Assembly (NCBI RefSeq): GCF_003026475.1
Contig: NZ_PYMC01000001.1
Location: 186,001 to 250,000, forward strand
Reading direction: 5' to 3'
DNA: 64,000 nucleotides
From: Photobacterium lipolyticum
GTDB taxonomy: Bacteria; Pseudomonadota; Gammaproteobacteria; Enterobacterales; Vibrionaceae
Part shown: positions 53,580 to 63,356 of the stretch, piece after piece
How positions within the stretch are numbered: the stretch's first letter is position 1
Layout: every line of letters starts with the position of its first letter
The notes under the pieces: model-generated
Told to the model about the DNA's origin: nothing
The model's database searches: none
Seen by the model: only the letters and a program-made list of their open reading frames with translations
Program-made: the position numbers and the translations under genes

Positions 53580-55115
53580 CTATCGCTTCGTCAGACCGTA
53601 TTCACGCAGCTTATTGGCCACCGCTGTATGAGACACTCCCAGTCGTTTTGCCAGCTTACGGGTTGATGGATAGCTGCGATAAAGGTTCGCCAGGATCCCC
53701 GACTCATAACGCTTCATGATTTCATCAAGTGAGCCGTCTAACGTCTCATCGCTGATGATAGTGGTCGACTCATTTTCGGGTAACTGCACATCGTCAACCG
53801 TTATTTCGGGCCCCTCGAGCTGAGTCATCGCCCGAAATAACACATTGCGAAGCTGTCGGATATTACCAGGCCACGCATACTGGCTGAGGTATTGCGCCAA
53901 TTGTTCAGAAATCTGCGGCTTTGGCTGTTGTAACTCTTGTGCAAACTGGGCCAAAAACAACTCTGCCAAAGGTACAATATCTGCGGTGCGCTCTCGCAAC
54001 GACGGGACAACCAACGCTAGCACATTCAATCGATAATAAAGATCTTCCCGAAAATCACCCGCAGCGACTAGGTCTGGCAGTTTTTTCTGGGTTGAGCAAA
54101 TCACCCGAACATCAACTTTAATCTCTTCTTCTTCACCGACCCGGCGGAATGTACCGTCTTGCAAAAAACGCAGTAGCTTAATTTGCAGGTGAGGCGACAT
54201 TTCACCGATCTCATACAAGAAAACAGTGCCACCAGCTGCTTGCTCAAAAATACCTTTCTTACCGGGCTCATGGTGATCACCCGCAAAACCGAACAACTCG
54301 GTTTCCGCGGCATTATCTGGCATAGAGACACAGTTAACCACGAGAAAAGGCTGCTCTCTACGTATCGAACGCTGGTGACAGGCGCGCGCCAGCATCTCTT
54401 TCCCGGTCCCTGTTTCCCCCTGGATCAGTAAAGGAGCATCCAGCAATGCCAGTTTTTTCGCTTGAGCAAGCAAATGCTTGAAGCGGGAAGACTGCCCGAC
54501 TAAATGCTCAAAACCGTTATCTCCACTGAATTTGCGCATTGCGATCGGCATTTTCGCCTCAGACAGAGATTTAAGCAGGATCACGGCACTGGCTAATACC
54601 GGCTCTTCACTCTCATCAGCCACATATACAGGCATGACTTCCATCAGATAATCAAGGCCTGAAATCACTACCATTTCACTGCGTTTTTTAGCACCCTCTT
54701 TTTCCAACCAGCGACTATAGTTGAAGCCTAGGATCACCTGGATGCTTTCACCTAACAAATCATGACTGGATTTCCCCATCAGGTGTTCAGCCGCTTCGTT
54801 GGCAAGATCAACCTTTCCGCTGAGGTTGATCGAGAAAAAAGGATCCGGCAGGGTCTGCAAAAGTGCCTTTAGTTCTTTATGTTCCCGTTCACTGGGCATA
54901 AACTGAATTTTACGAACATCGGTTACACCATCTAACTGACGAATTTGCGACATGAGCTGACTAAATTGCTCAAACTCAATCTCTGGACAATTGAGATAAA
55001 TTATCCCGATGCGGTCAATCTCAATCCCCCTAAGGTTAATCTCCTGGCTGGTTAATATATCCAGCAGTTCTCGGGTTATTCCAAGCCGGTCTTCGCAATT
55101 GACTTGTAACCTCAT
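53580..55115 (-). CDS. tyrR: TyrR, aromatic amino-acid responsive regulator
   Basis: 511-residue regulator with an ACT domain (about 1-70, MRLQVNCEDRLGITRELLDI), PAS (about 80-190), AAA+ domain (Walker A LIQGETGTGKEML about 230, Walker B-like VFLYEIGEMSPHLQ; GAFTGA is absent as is typical of TyrR, which does not use sigma-54), and a C-terminal Fis-like helix-turn-helix (TRKLAKRLGVSHTAVANKL). It binds TYR boxes and activates or represses aromatic amino-acid genes depending on Tyr, Phe or Trp. Gene order tyrR-ycjF-ycjX-psp is conserved with E. coli. Confidence 0.95.
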   Translation of the reverse strand: MRLQVNCEDRLGITRELLDILTSQEINLRGIEIDRIGIIYLNCPEIEFEQFSQLMSQIRQLDGVTDVRKIQFMPSEREHKELKALLQTLPDPFFSINLSGKVDLANEAAEHLMGKSSHDLLGESIQVILGFNYSRWLEKEGAKKRSEMVVISGLDYLMEVMPVYVADESEEPVLASAVILLKSLSEAKMPIAMRKFSGDNGFEHLVGQSSRFKHLLAQAKKLALLDAPLLIQGETGTGKEMLARACHQRSIRREQPFLVVNCVSMPDNAAETELFGFAGDHHEPGKKGIFEQAAGGTVFLYEIGEMSPHLQIKLLRFLQDGTFRRVGEEEEIKVDVRVICSTQKKLPDLVAAGDFREDLYYRLNVLALVVPSLRERTADIVPLAELFLAQFAQELQQPKPQISEQLAQYLSQYAWPGNIRQLRNVLFRAMTQLEGPEITVDDVQLPENESTTIISDETLDGSLDEIMKRYESGILANLYRSYPSTRKLAKRLGVSHTAVANKLREYGLTKR

Positions 55116-55431
55116 ATCGTGCGCCTTCTCGTTTCAACGTTCGGTTTGTGCTCAACAGCTGACATACTCTGGGTGGATCAGAAAATTATACTGTTTGATC
55201 TGTTAATGTGTCAGGAATAGTTGACACTATTAAAGTGTGCGACGAAGCTGAATTTGAGTCAAGTCACTGATGTAACATGATGAGAGGTGGAACAATCATA
55301 GACTGTACGTACGACCGTTCTCTGACCAATACGAAGCAGAGATAATCTGATCATTCGAACCACGTCGAGAAGTTCAGAGCATCACATCTTGACGTGGTTG
55401 AGATATATTCGCTGATTAACCCGTTACAGTT
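55116..55431. other. Intergenic region tyrR / ycjF
   Basis: 316 bp. Contains AACCACGTC (55358-55366) and GACGTGGTT (55391-55399), a perfect 9-bp inverted repeat with a 24-bp loop. No clear TYR box or gene found. Confidence 0.5.
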
Positions 55432-56502
55432 TTATTCACTGCCACCGGATGGTTTTCGTGTCAGTTGCGCTAACAAGTCACGGCGAATTTCACCCAGCCT
55501 TGGTTGCTGCTCAGGCTGCCAGGGTAATGGGCGCATTAAACCCATGGCCTTCAGGCCTAATCGTCCGGTAAGTAAACCCACACCAACCCCTTGTGCAACC
55601 CGTGTTGACATTCGTCCGGCCAAATCCATTGAGAGCATGTCCATTCCAGTATCTGCAATGACTTCTGTTGCCCCGGCAAATGCCATATTTGCCAGTACCA
55701 GTTTTACCAATTTAATACGTGACCAATAGCCAAGTTCGACACCATAAACGGCTGAGATTTGCTCGATTAATTTAAAATTACGCCATGCCACCAGCAACAT
55801 ATCTGCTATTGCTAACGGGCTAAGCGCAACCATGACAGAGGCTTCACTCGAATATTTCGCCACTAAACGTCGCGCTAACTTATCCTGATGGCAGAGTACC
55901 AGCTGATCATAGAGCTCCAGCACTTCTCGATCATTGTGTGTCGCCGCAAGTGCCTGTACCCAGCGATCATAGCCGACATGTTCATCCCTGATGTCGCTTT
56001 GTTTTGCCAACTTCATGCAAAACGCTTTGCCCTGACCGATACCGTCGGCCTCTAATAATGCCTGAGCCTGATCTCGCTCTGTTTGTCGTTGTTTCAGTCG
56101 GCGCAACTTCAGCAACTCTCGCCCTAGCGCGATCATACCGGTCGCAGCCACAGCCGCGACAATACCACTCCATCCCAGCGCTAACCAGTCACTGCCTTGG
56201 TACGCTGACACAACATAATCAACAGTCTGCCAACCCGTCATAGCTGCCCCCGCAATTAACAGGCCTTTCAGCCAGCCAGTGCCGCGCTTAGGTTTACTGG
56301 CAAGGGTTTGCGAAAGCTGTTCTTCAACATCATGGTCAACTTTAACGTCAGGTAAAAATCCATTTTCTTCGGCAAACTGCATCTGACTGGTAAGTTCGCT
56401 TTCTGGCTTATTACGTTCGTTGTCTGGCTGAGTAAATTTACTTGCCACGGATGCCTGGTCTGGTTCATCAAACAAGATCTTGTTTTTATAGGATTCACTC
56501 AT
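55432..56502 (-). CDS. ycjF: YcjF family inner-membrane protein
   Basis: A 356-residue protein of the TIGR01620/DUF697 type. The N-terminal 70 residues are charged and disordered; two hydrophobic segments (about 78-100 and 107-125, LALGWSGIVAAVAATGMIALG) anchor it in the membrane; the C-terminal DUF697 domain holds VMVALSPLAIADMLLVAWRNFKLIEQI and GAGV-like GVGVGLLTGRLGLKAM. It overlaps ycjX by four bases (ATGA), so the pair is cotranscribed and probably acts together in envelope stress. Function unknown. Confidence 0.92.
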   Translation of the reverse strand: MSESYKNKILFDEPDQASVASKFTQPDNERNKPESELTSQMQFAEENGFLPDVKVDHDVEEQLSQTLASKPKRGTGWLKGLLIAGAAMTGWQTVDYVVSAYQGSDWLALGWSGIVAAVAATGMIALGRELLKLRRLKQRQTERDQAQALLEADGIGQGKAFCMKLAKQSDIRDEHVGYDRWVQALAATHNDREVLELYDQLVLCHQDKLARRLVAKYSSEASVMVALSPLAIADMLLVAWRNFKLIEQISAVYGVELGYWSRIKLVKLVLANMAFAGATEVIADTGMDMLSMDLAGRMSTRVAQGVGVGLLTGRLGLKAMGLMRPLPWQPEQQPRLGEIRRDLLAQLTRKPSGGSE

Positions 56503-57896
56503 TTCAATTTATCTCCAAGCAGATACTCTAAGGCTTTATCCATTCTGATATGGGGTAATGGCTCGTCACTCTGCAGTGCCAGCGGTCGAAAATTCACAAA
56601 ATCGAACCCATTGTTTTGCCAGAAACTCTCATTTGGCAAACGTCGTGGCACCTCGCCAGGAAACAGGGTTTGCACCTGACCATTTAAGGTATGCCCCCGC
56701 AAAGCGGGCATTTGCTCACCTTTATAAGCGACAAATCCCGGCTCAGTTGCCTGAATTGATGAAAGACTGACACAATCCATCTTAATCCCTTCAAATGAAG
56801 CCGTATGCCAGGCTTCATTGACTAATTGCTGTAACAGGCTCACTAGATTGGGATGCTGCTCTGCCGTCACATGATCAGCTTTGGTCGCCGCAAATAACAC
56901 TTTATCAATGCGTGGTGAAAACAAACGGCGCAATAACGAACTGCGCCCGTATTTAAAGCTCTGCATCAGCTGATCAAGCGCCTGTCGCATATCGTTAAAC
57001 GATTCAGGGCCACCATTTAGCGGTTGCAGACAGTCCACCAGAATGATCTGCCGATCGAATGTAGAGAAATGCTCCCGATAGAAGGCTTTCACTACATGTT
57101 GCTGATAATACTTATAGCGGTCTTTCAACATTGCAAGGTTGCTGTGTTCATCGGCCTGTTGCAGCTGTGCATCGGTGTATTTATCCGCCCAGACAAACGG
57201 GAAAAACTGCAGTACCGGTGCCCCGGCAAGCTCACCGGGCAACACAAAACGTCCCGGCTGCACCCAATGTAAGCCTCCCTCAGCTTTGCACTTGAACAGA
57301 TAATCGGTGAATGCTGCTGAGAGGCGCTCGATCAAGGCTTCATCTGCCGGAGCAAGTGGATCGAAGCCATCCCTTTGCGCCAGCCAATCTTGAGCCAGCG
57401 TCAGGCGTTTTCCCTTCAGTAGCTGTGCTTGCTGGCGAGACCAGGTGAGGAAATCCAGGTTCAGTAAGGGTAAATCAAGTAACCACTCTCCCGGATAATC
57501 AACAATATCAAGATATAACGTTGCCGTTTCCTGCAGTAGCTTCATCGGCCCCTTTTGCGGTTTATACCTGAGTGCCAAACGGGTCTGACTGACATCACGA
57601 GTAGGCTCTGGCCAGCTCGGGGGCGAAGAGAGTAAAGCATTCATTCCTTCATCATAAGCAAACTTAGGCACATGCATATCTAGCTGAGGAACACGCTTAG
57701 ATCCCAGCAAGTTACCATCACGAACAGCGGAAAAAAGAGGCAAGCGCGGGTTAGTGCTTACATGCAGGAGCTGATTGACAAGAGAAGTAATAAACGCCGT
57801 TTTACCGGCTCGGGATAACCCTGTCACCGCCAGACGGACATGGCGGTCTAAACTACGATTCACTAATTTGTTCAGCTCGCTACTAATTCGATTCAT
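56499..57896 (-). CDS. ycjX: YcjX, P-loop ATPase/GTPase
   Basis: About 465 residues from ATG 57896 (AGGA six bases upstream). Walker A is GLSRAGKTAFI (about residues 25-35); the second P-loop-type motif LDIVDYPGEWLLDLPLLN (about 145) is DxxG-like and conserved in the DUF463 family. RQIILVDCLQPLNGGPESF and KVLFAATKADHVTAEQHPNL (TKAD base motif) suit guanine or adenine binding. E. coli YcjX lies downstream of the psp genes and responds to heat or envelope stress; here a terminator separates it from pspC. Role unknown. Confidence 0.93.
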   Translation of the reverse strand: MNRISSELNKLVNRSLDRHVRLAVTGLSRAGKTAFITSLVNQLLHVSTNPRLPLFSAVRDGNLLGSKRVPQLDMHVPKFAYDEGMNALLSSPPSWPEPTRDVSQTRLALRYKPQKGPMKLLQETATLYLDIVDYPGEWLLDLPLLNLDFLTWSRQQAQLLKGKRLTLAQDWLAQRDGFDPLAPADEALIERLSAAFTDYLFKCKAEGGLHWVQPGRFVLPGELAGAPVLQFFPFVWADKYTDAQLQQADEHSNLAMLKDRYKYYQQHVVKAFYREHFSTFDRQIILVDCLQPLNGGPESFNDMRQALDQLMQSFKYGRSSLLRRLFSPRIDKVLFAATKADHVTAEQHPNLVSLLQQLVNEAWHTASFEGIKMDCVSLSSIQATEPGFVAYKGEQMPALRGHTLNGQVQTLFPGEVPRRLPNESFWQNNGFDFVNFRPLALQSDEPLPHIRMDKALEYLLGDKLK

Positions 57897-58012
57897 ACTC
57901 TTTCCTGCGTTATTCAAAGACTGCTCTTAACCACTTATACCGCAACGAATATTAACGGGTGATGAATATCCGATTCAGCTATTTATAGCAAAATGAAGGC
58001 CAAACCAAAGAC

Positions 58013-58037
58013 CAAAAAGCAGGCCGAGAGCCTGCTT
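58013..58037 (-). terminator. Terminator of the pspABC operon
   Basis: Minus strand AAGCAGGC / GCCTGCTT stem (58037-58017) then TTTTT, about 45 bp after pspC. Confidence 0.85.
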
Positions 58038-58081
58038 CTATACTTCATCGTTGCTCGACCACCGTTGCTTAATCGTATGCG

Positions 58082-58468
58082 CTAGAGGTTTTTAAATTCA
58101 CGCGCCACTTTAAAAGCCGATGAAGTCACATACGCTTCCATTTTGCGCAAGTTTTTCTCCATGCTATTCAACTCAGCTTCCACGCTCTCCAGTACTTGCT
58201 CTGGCGGTCTTCCTGCCTGCCACGGCTTTTGTTTCACATTATGTTCTTTGTAAATATTTTGCTGCTGGTGACGCTCTTCAGGCATTTTATCTAAGATCAG
58301 ACAAGCAGCAATATAAGCCAACGTAACAAAAAAACCACCTCCGAACAAAAAGGCGGATACCGTTAATATCCGCACCAGCCAAATTTCAACACCGAAATAT
58401 TCGGCAAGACCTGCGCACACCCCACCCAGTTTGCCGTTCTTCGGATCGCGATATAGGATTTTACTCAT
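58082..58468 (-). CDS. pspC: PspC, phage-shock inner-membrane signal protein
   Basis: About 128 residues from ATG 58468, overlapping the pspB stop (ATGA). The PspC domain reads YRDPKNGKLGGVCAGLAEYFG then IWLVRILTVSAFLFGGGFFVTLAYIAAC (membrane segment about 30-60). The C-terminal tail is a leucine/charged coil (LESVEAELNSMEKNLRKMEAYVTS). With PspB it senses inner-membrane stress and draws PspA away from PspF. It is slightly longer than E. coli PspC (119). pspD and pspE are missing here. Confidence 0.95.
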   Translation of the reverse strand: MSKILYRDPKNGKLGGVCAGLAEYFGVEIWLVRILTVSAFLFGGGFFVTLAYIAACLILDKMPEERHQQQNIYKEHNVKQKPWQAGRPPEQVLESVEAELNSMEKNLRKMEAYVTSSAFKVAREFKNL

Positions 58469-58695
58469 GGCCTTTGCCTCCATTGCGGCGCTTCGGCATC
58501 AAGAATACGCTCGAGCGTCACGATACGGTCCTGCATCTGTTCTGCGCGGGAGACTAACGCCTGTAACTTTTCTTGATCTTCACCAGACAAACCTTGTCCC
58601 ACATTCCGCTTACTGCGGTAGTGAAGAATAAGCCACAGCGGTGCAACAAATATTAAGAACACCATAATTGGACCAACAATAAAACCCATAGACAT
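58465..58695 (-). CDS. pspB: PspB, phage-shock membrane protein
   Basis: 76-residue protein with one N-terminal helix (FIVGPIMVFLIFVAPLWLIL, residues 5-24) and a cytoplasmic coiled coil (EDQEKLQALVSRAEQMQDRIVTLERIL). Works with PspC in stress sensing. It follows pspA by about 76 bp and overlaps pspC by four bases. Length and sequence agree with E. coli PspB (74). Confidence 0.95.
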   Translation of the reverse strand: MSMGFIVGPIMVFLIFVAPLWLILHYRSKRNVGQGLSGEDQEKLQALVSRAEQMQDRIVTLERILDAEAPQWRQRP

Positions 58696-58771
58696 TTGTT
58701 CTCTCCTTTTTCCCGCAGAATCAGTCTGTTATTCGCTGTGATTATTCTTGTAGCCGTTTAACTCACCGCTA

Positions 58772-59437
58772 TTATTCTTTATCTTTAATGTTCGCTTTCA
58801 TTCGAGCCAGTTCTTTCTCGATCTCATCCTGAGCTTGAAGGTTGGCAAACTCATCTTCTAAGTTTTTGCCACGCCCCAGGCTATAACTGTCGGCTTCTGC
58901 TTCTACTTCATCAATACGACGTTCGTATTGCTCGAATTTCGACAATGCTTCATCCACTTTACCGGTATCAAGCTGACGACGAACATCACGACGGTTACCT
59001 GCCGCTTTATGACGCATCACCAACGCCTGCTGACGAGCACGAGTTTCTTGCAGCTTAGTTTCAAGCTCGGCAACTTCACCGCTTAGCTTATCAATGGTTT
59101 CTTCAACCAACTTATATTCTTCATTCAGTGTTAGCGCCACATCACTGATTTTTTGCTTTTCAATCAAGGCTGCACGGGCCAAATCTTCACGGCCTTTTTG
59201 CAGTGCCAGGCTCGCTTTTTGCTGCCAGTCATCTGTTTGTGCTTCAATTGCATTTATACGGCGTTGCAGCTCCTTCTTATCAGCCAAAGCACGAGCTGAT
59301 GTGGTACGTACTTCAACGAGTGTGTCTTCCATTTCCTGAATGATCAGACGGATCATCTTCTGCGGATCTTCAGCTTTATCAAGCAATGAGTTTACATTTG
59401 CATTTACAATGTCTGCGAAGCGAGAAAAAATACCCAT
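58772..59437 (-). CDS. pspA: PspA, phage-shock effector
   Basis: About 221 residues (E. coli 222), from ATG 59437 with AGGAG seven bases upstream. An amphipathic N-terminal helix ([20 protein letters not shown]) binds stressed membrane, and long coiled coils follow; ESCRT-III-like fold. It inhibits PspF in unstressed cells and stabilises damaged inner membrane. First gene of pspABC, driven by a sigma-54 promoter at 59522-59537 and divergent from pspF. Confidence 0.97.
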   Translation of the reverse strand: MGIFSRFADIVNANVNSLLDKAEDPQKMIRLIIQEMEDTLVEVRTTSARALADKKELQRRINAIEAQTDDWQQKASLALQKGREDLARAALIEKQKISDVALTLNEEYKLVEETIDKLSGEVAELETKLQETRARQQALVMRHKAAGNRRDVRRQLDTGKVDEALSKFEQYERRIDEVEAEADSYSLGRGKNLEDEFANLQAQDEIEKELARMKANIKDKE

Positions 59438-59521
59438 AATCAAACTCCTTAGTTAAACCCGCCGCTGTTTAAGCTTCTGGCTGGTTTTTTATTTACTAAC
59501 TTAATAACACACCATAAATAT

Positions 59522-59537
59522 ATCAAGTACTGTGCCA
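59522..59537 (-). promoter_or_regulatory. Sigma-54 promoter of pspA
   Basis: Minus strand TGGCAC-AGTAC-TTGAT: TGGCAC (-24 element, 59537-59532), five bases, TTGAT (-12, last consensus C replaced by A). Located about 85 bp upstream of pspA, in the pspF-pspA divergent region. Confidence 0.85.
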
Positions 59538-59634
59538 GTTTATTGTTAAATAAAAATCATACACTTAGCTTTACAGTTCAGTAAATAGACTGTTATTGTG
59601 TGGGGACACACGCCAATATTTAGCGAGATTGACC

Positions 59635-60654
59635 ATGCGTAAGGCAGATAATTTAATCGGTGAATCAGAAGCGTTTCTTTCTGTACTTGATCAGACCTCC
59701 CGGCTTGCTCCTTTAGATCGTCCTATTCTTATTCTTGGTGAAAGAGGGACGGGGAAAGAACTGATTGCACAACGTATTCATTATTTATCACGCCGCTGGG
59801 ATCAACCGCTGATCACCTTAAATTGCGCAGCACTGAGCGAAGGGATCATCGACTCTGAGCTTTTTGGCCATGAAGCTGGCGCATTTACAGGCGCAAAAGG
59901 CCGTCATCAGGGACGATTTGAACGAGCTGAAGACGGAACACTCTTTCTTGATGAGCTAGCTACGGCTCCTCTTGGCGTGCAAGAAAAACTATTAAGGGTG
60001 ATCGAATATGGCGAATATGAGCGCGTGGGAGGCAGTAAAACCTTTCAGGCCAATGTCCGTTTAATTTGCGCAACCAACGCTGATTTACCGCAATTAGCCC
60101 GAGACGGTACGTTCCGCGCCGATCTGCTTGACCGCTTGGCGTTTGATATTATTCACCTTCCGCCATTACGTGAACGCCAGGAAGATATTCTCCCACTGGC
60201 TGAATATTATGCCGTACGTATGTGTCGAGAGTTAGGTTTTAGTTATTTCGCTGGCTTTTCATCTGATGCCAAGAATGAATTACTTCATTACCGCTGGCCC
60301 GGTAATATTCGGGAGCTAAAGAATGTGGTCGAACGTTCGGTGTTTCGTCACAGTATTGAGGATGAACCGGTTAGCGAAATCATTGTTGATCCTTTTCATG
60401 CCCCTTGGCACACCAAACCGGCGAATAGTGAACAGAGCGAAACCGTGTTACCGGGTGGCTCAGCTACCGATATTTGCTTTCCTGTCGACCTGCGCCAGTG
60501 GCAGCAAGATCAAGAGATCGGCATTATACGTAACGCATTGGATCAAGCTAAATTTAATCAGCGAAAAGCCGCTGAACTGTTGGGATTAAGCTACCATCAA
60601 CTAAGGGGTTTACTGCGTAAATACCAATTAGTCGGTGGCAGTCTTGATGATTAA
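59635..60654 (+). CDS. pspF: PspF, sigma-54-dependent activator of psp genes
   Basis: About 339 residues from ATG 59635 (MRKADNLIGESEAF). AAA+ domain: Walker A GERGTGKE (residues 35-42), GAFTGA (82-87) contacting sigma-54, Walker B LFLDEL, R-finger in LRERQEDI, then a Fis-type helix-turn-helix (NQRKAAELLGLSYHQLRGLL). As in E. coli there is no N-terminal receiver; control is by PspA binding. A frame from 59596 exists but adds a non-family extension. Divergent from pspABC and followed by sapA, as in E. coli. Confidence 0.94.
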   Translation: MRKADNLIGESEAFLSVLDQTSRLAPLDRPILILGERGTGKELIAQRIHYLSRRWDQPLITLNCAALSEGIIDSELFGHEAGAFTGAKGRHQGRFERAEDGTLFLDELATAPLGVQEKLLRVIEYGEYERVGGSKTFQANVRLICATNADLPQLARDGTFRADLLDRLAFDIIHLPPLRERQEDILPLAEYYAVRMCRELGFSYFAGFSSDAKNELLHYRWPGNIRELKNVVERSVFRHSIEDEPVSEIIVDPFHAPWHTKPANSEQSETVLPGGSATDICFPVDLRQWQQDQEIGIIRNALDQAKFNQRKAAELLGLSYHQLRGLLRKYQLVGGSLDD

Positions 60655-60770
60655 TACTAATGATCAGCACCAAAATGCTATAAATAAACAGTTATTAAGG
60701 ATGATTGCTTGGTGACAGTGATGGAAAATGTTAAATTTACTCACTTGTTTTCAATAAATTCCTTTTCAAT

Positions 60771-62390
60771 ATGAGTGCCTATTCTCGTCTGCTCCTTGCG
60801 TGTTTCAGCCTTTTGGGTTTGCTGGGGTGCAGTGAACCTCAACAAGATAGCAATACTCGTAACCGTGGCTTTGTCTATTGCGGACAAGACACACCGACGA
60901 CGTTCAACCCACAATTAACCGATGGCGGACTTACTGTCGATACCCTGGCAGCACAAATCTTCGATCGTCTGTTGTTGTTAGATCCCGTCAGCCACCAGCC
61001 GCTGCCAGGTCTCGCTCGCAGCTGGTCAATCAGTGATGATGGGCTTGAGTATACTTTTAGTCTGCGTAAAGGGATTGAGTTTCAGTCTACAGACTGGTTT
61101 AAGCCAAGCCGCCAGCTCAACGCGCAAGACGTCATATTCAGTTTCAAGCGGGTGATTGAGCCCAACCACCCTTTTCACACGGTGTCTGGAGGCCGTTACC
61201 CTTGGTTTGAAAGTCTCGATTTTAGTCATCTGATTGAAGATATTCAGGCGCTGGATTCACACACCGTAAAATTCACTCTGATTCGGCCGGATAATTCCTT
61301 CCTATCAAACCTCGCAACCAGCTATGCCGTCATTTATTCGCAGGAATATGGCCAGCAGCTGTTTAAAGCCGGTAAGCTCAACCAGCTTGACATGAATCCG
61401 ATTGGTACCGGACCTTTTTATCTTGATCAATACATCCCGAATGACTTGATCCGCCTTAAGCGCCACTGGGGATACTGGCAAGGTGCCGCACCAATGGAGC
61501 AGGTGGTATTTGATATTTCCTCTCGCGGCACTGGCACGTTAGCCAAACTGTTAAGCCATGAGTGTGATGTTCTGTCTTCCCCGCTTGCCAGCCAGTTACC
61601 GGTTATCACTGATAACCCGGATTTTGAATTAATGGCTCAGACAGGGATGAATGTGGCTTTTCTTGCTATCAATAACAACAAGCCTGTGCTGCAAGACTTA
61701 AAAGTACGAAAAGCCATCAGCTTGGCAATAAACCGTGAAAACCTGCTGAACTCTGTGTATTACGGTACCGGCACCAAAGCCAAAAGCCTGTTACCTCCGT
61801 TGTCGTGGGCCTACAACCATAATAGCCAGCCTCTGGATTTTTCACCGGAGCAAGCGTTAGCCCTACTGAAAGAAGCTGGCTATGACAAAAACCTGAATTT
61901 AACCATGAGGGTAGCTCTTGAACCCCGCCCTTATAACCCCAGCCCGAGAAAGACGGCCGAGCTGATCCAGGCTGATCTTAATGCCGTCGGTATTCAGGTC
62001 AGCGTCTCGCATCAGGAAAAGCGGGATCGCATCAGTATCGGTGACACGAACGGTTTCGATCTGATTTTAACGGGCTGGATTGCCGATAATGGTGATCCGG
62101 ATAACTTCCTCCGTCCGTTGTTATCATGTAATGCCAAACAAGCGGGTTTAAACGTCGCGAATTGGTGTGACCTGAGATTTGATAACCTGCTTGAGCTTGC
62201 CTTACGTACCACTAAGATCGATCAGCGTTTGAATTATTACCAACTTGCCCAGGACGTACTGGATGAACAAGTACCGATCATTCCACTAGCACATGGTGTG
62301 CACTTTCAGGTTCACCATAAGTCATTAGGTGGATTACAGATGAGTCCGTTTGGCACTCGCTCTTTCTCAAGCGTTTATCGAAGCGAGTAG
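60771..62390 (+). CDS. sapA: SapA-type peptide/solute-binding lipoprotein
   Basis: Family 5 extracellular solute-binding protein, 539 residues. Lipobox LLGLLGC (cysteine at residue 20) makes it a lipoprotein rather than a soluble periplasmic protein. FNPQLTDGGLTVDTLAAQIFDRLL and PIGTGPFYLDQYIPNDLIRLKRHWGYW are characteristic, and GFDLILTGWIADNGDPDNFLRPLLSC is near the C-terminus. First gene of sapABC, upstream of permease sapB by three bases. Related Sap systems bind antimicrobial peptides, putrescine or haem; substrate here is unknown. The neighbour psp and phoPQ genes elsewhere in the window fit a peptide-stress theme. Confidence 0.88.
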   Translation: MSAYSRLLLACFSLLGLLGCSEPQQDSNTRNRGFVYCGQDTPTTFNPQLTDGGLTVDTLAAQIFDRLLLLDPVSHQPLPGLARSWSISDDGLEYTFSLRKGIEFQSTDWFKPSRQLNAQDVIFSFKRVIEPNHPFHTVSGGRYPWFESLDFSHLIEDIQALDSHTVKFTLIRPDNSFLSNLATSYAVIYSQEYGQQLFKAGKLNQLDMNPIGTGPFYLDQYIPNDLIRLKRHWGYWQGAAPMEQVVFDISSRGTGTLAKLLSHECDVLSSPLASQLPVITDNPDFELMAQTGMNVAFLAINNNKPVLQDLKVRKAISLAINRENLLNSVYYGTGTKAKSLLPPLSWAYNHNSQPLDFSPEQALALLKEAGYDKNLNLTMRVALEPRPYNPSPRKTAELIQADLNAVGIQVSVSHQEKRDRISIGDTNGFDLILTGWIADNGDPDNFLRPLLSCNAKQAGLNVANWCDLRFDNLLELALRTTKIDQRLNYYQLAQDVLDEQVPIIPLAHGVHFQVHHKSLGGLQMSPFGTRSFSSVYRSE

Positions 62391-62393
62391 AAC

Positions 62394-63356
62394 ATGTTTA
62401 TTTATACCATTCGCCGCCTGAATCTCTTTATCATTACGCTCGCCATACTAACGATGATCGGGTTCAGTATATTACGCCTGGACCAGAACTCATTATGGAG
62501 TAATCAACCATTATGGAGTGGCTGGATCCTCTATGTAGAGAATTTGGCGTCAGGTAACCTGGGCTTGAATCTCAATGGAGAACCAATTACTCAGGAAGTC
62601 TTAGCCGTCTTCCCGGCAACACTGGAACTGTGCTTCTTTGCTTTCCTGCTGTCATTACTGATTGGTATCCCTGTTGGCACACTGGCTGGCGTACGCCGAG
62701 GTCGTATCGTTGATACCGTCATCTCCTCCATTACCTTGCTGGGATATTCCATTCCCCTGTTTTGGCTTGCAATGCTATTAATTTTTTTGTTTTCGCTAAA
62801 TTTAGGCTGGCTGCCTGTCGCAGGCAGGTACAGCTTACTGTATGAGATTGATCATATTACCGGTGTTGCTATTATTGATGTGCTGCTGTCAGACAAACCT
62901 TATCGTGCCGATGCGCTTTTTGATGTTATTGAGCATCTGATTCTGCCAACGCTGGTATTAGCCATGGCCCCGACAACCGAAGTCATTCGTTTAGCCCGCT
63001 CATCGTTCTCGGAAGTAATGACCCAAAACTTCATTAAAGTGGCACAAACTAAAGGTTTGTCGATGTTTGAAATTGTAATGCGCCACGGTATGAAAAATGC
63101 CATTCCCCCCATAATTCCAAAACTCGGGATGCAGTTTTCAACCATGATGACCTTCGCCATGCTGACTGAATCTATCTTCAACTGGCCGGGAATAGGTCGC
63201 TGGCTACTGAATGCTATTTCTGAACAAAACTACGTTGCCATTCAGGCTGGGGTCATTACCGTGGCGAGCTTTACACTGCTTGCCAATATCCTGTCGGATC
63301 TTGCGGGTGCAGCGGTTAACCCACTGGTAAGGAAGGAATGGTATGCTATCAAGTAA
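62394..63356 (+). CDS. sapB: SapB-type ABC permease
   Basis: Inner-membrane permease of 320 residues, DppB/OppB-like, with about six helices. MFIYTIRRLNLFIITLAILTM is helix 1; the ABC-contact EAA-type motif lies in VAQTKGLSMFEIVMRHGMKNAIPPII (about 215-240). GNLGLNLNGEPIT follows the first periplasmic loop. It begins three bases after sapA and overlaps sapC by 14 bases, so translation is coupled. Length matches E. coli SapB (321). Confidence 0.93.
   Translation: MFIYTIRRLNLFIITLAILTMIGFSILRLDQNSLWSNQPLWSGWILYVENLASGNLGLNLNGEPITQEVLAVFPATLELCFFAFLLSLLIGIPVGTLAGVRRGRIVDTVISSITLLGYSIPLFWLAMLLIFLFSLNLGWLPVAGRYSLLYEIDHITGVAIIDVLLSDKPYRADALFDVIEHLILPTLVLAMAPTTEVIRLARSSFSEVMTQNFIKVAQTKGLSMFEIVMRHGMKNAIPPIIPKLGMQFSTMMTFAMLTESIFNWPGIGRWLLNAISEQNYVAIQAGVITVASFTLLANILSDLAGAAVNPLVRKEWYAIK

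Noticed and set aside
55358..55399. AACCACGTC/GACGTGGTT inverted repeat after ycjF as a terminator or TYR box
   Set aside because: Loop too long and no T-run; sequence does not match TGTAAA-N6-TTTACA.
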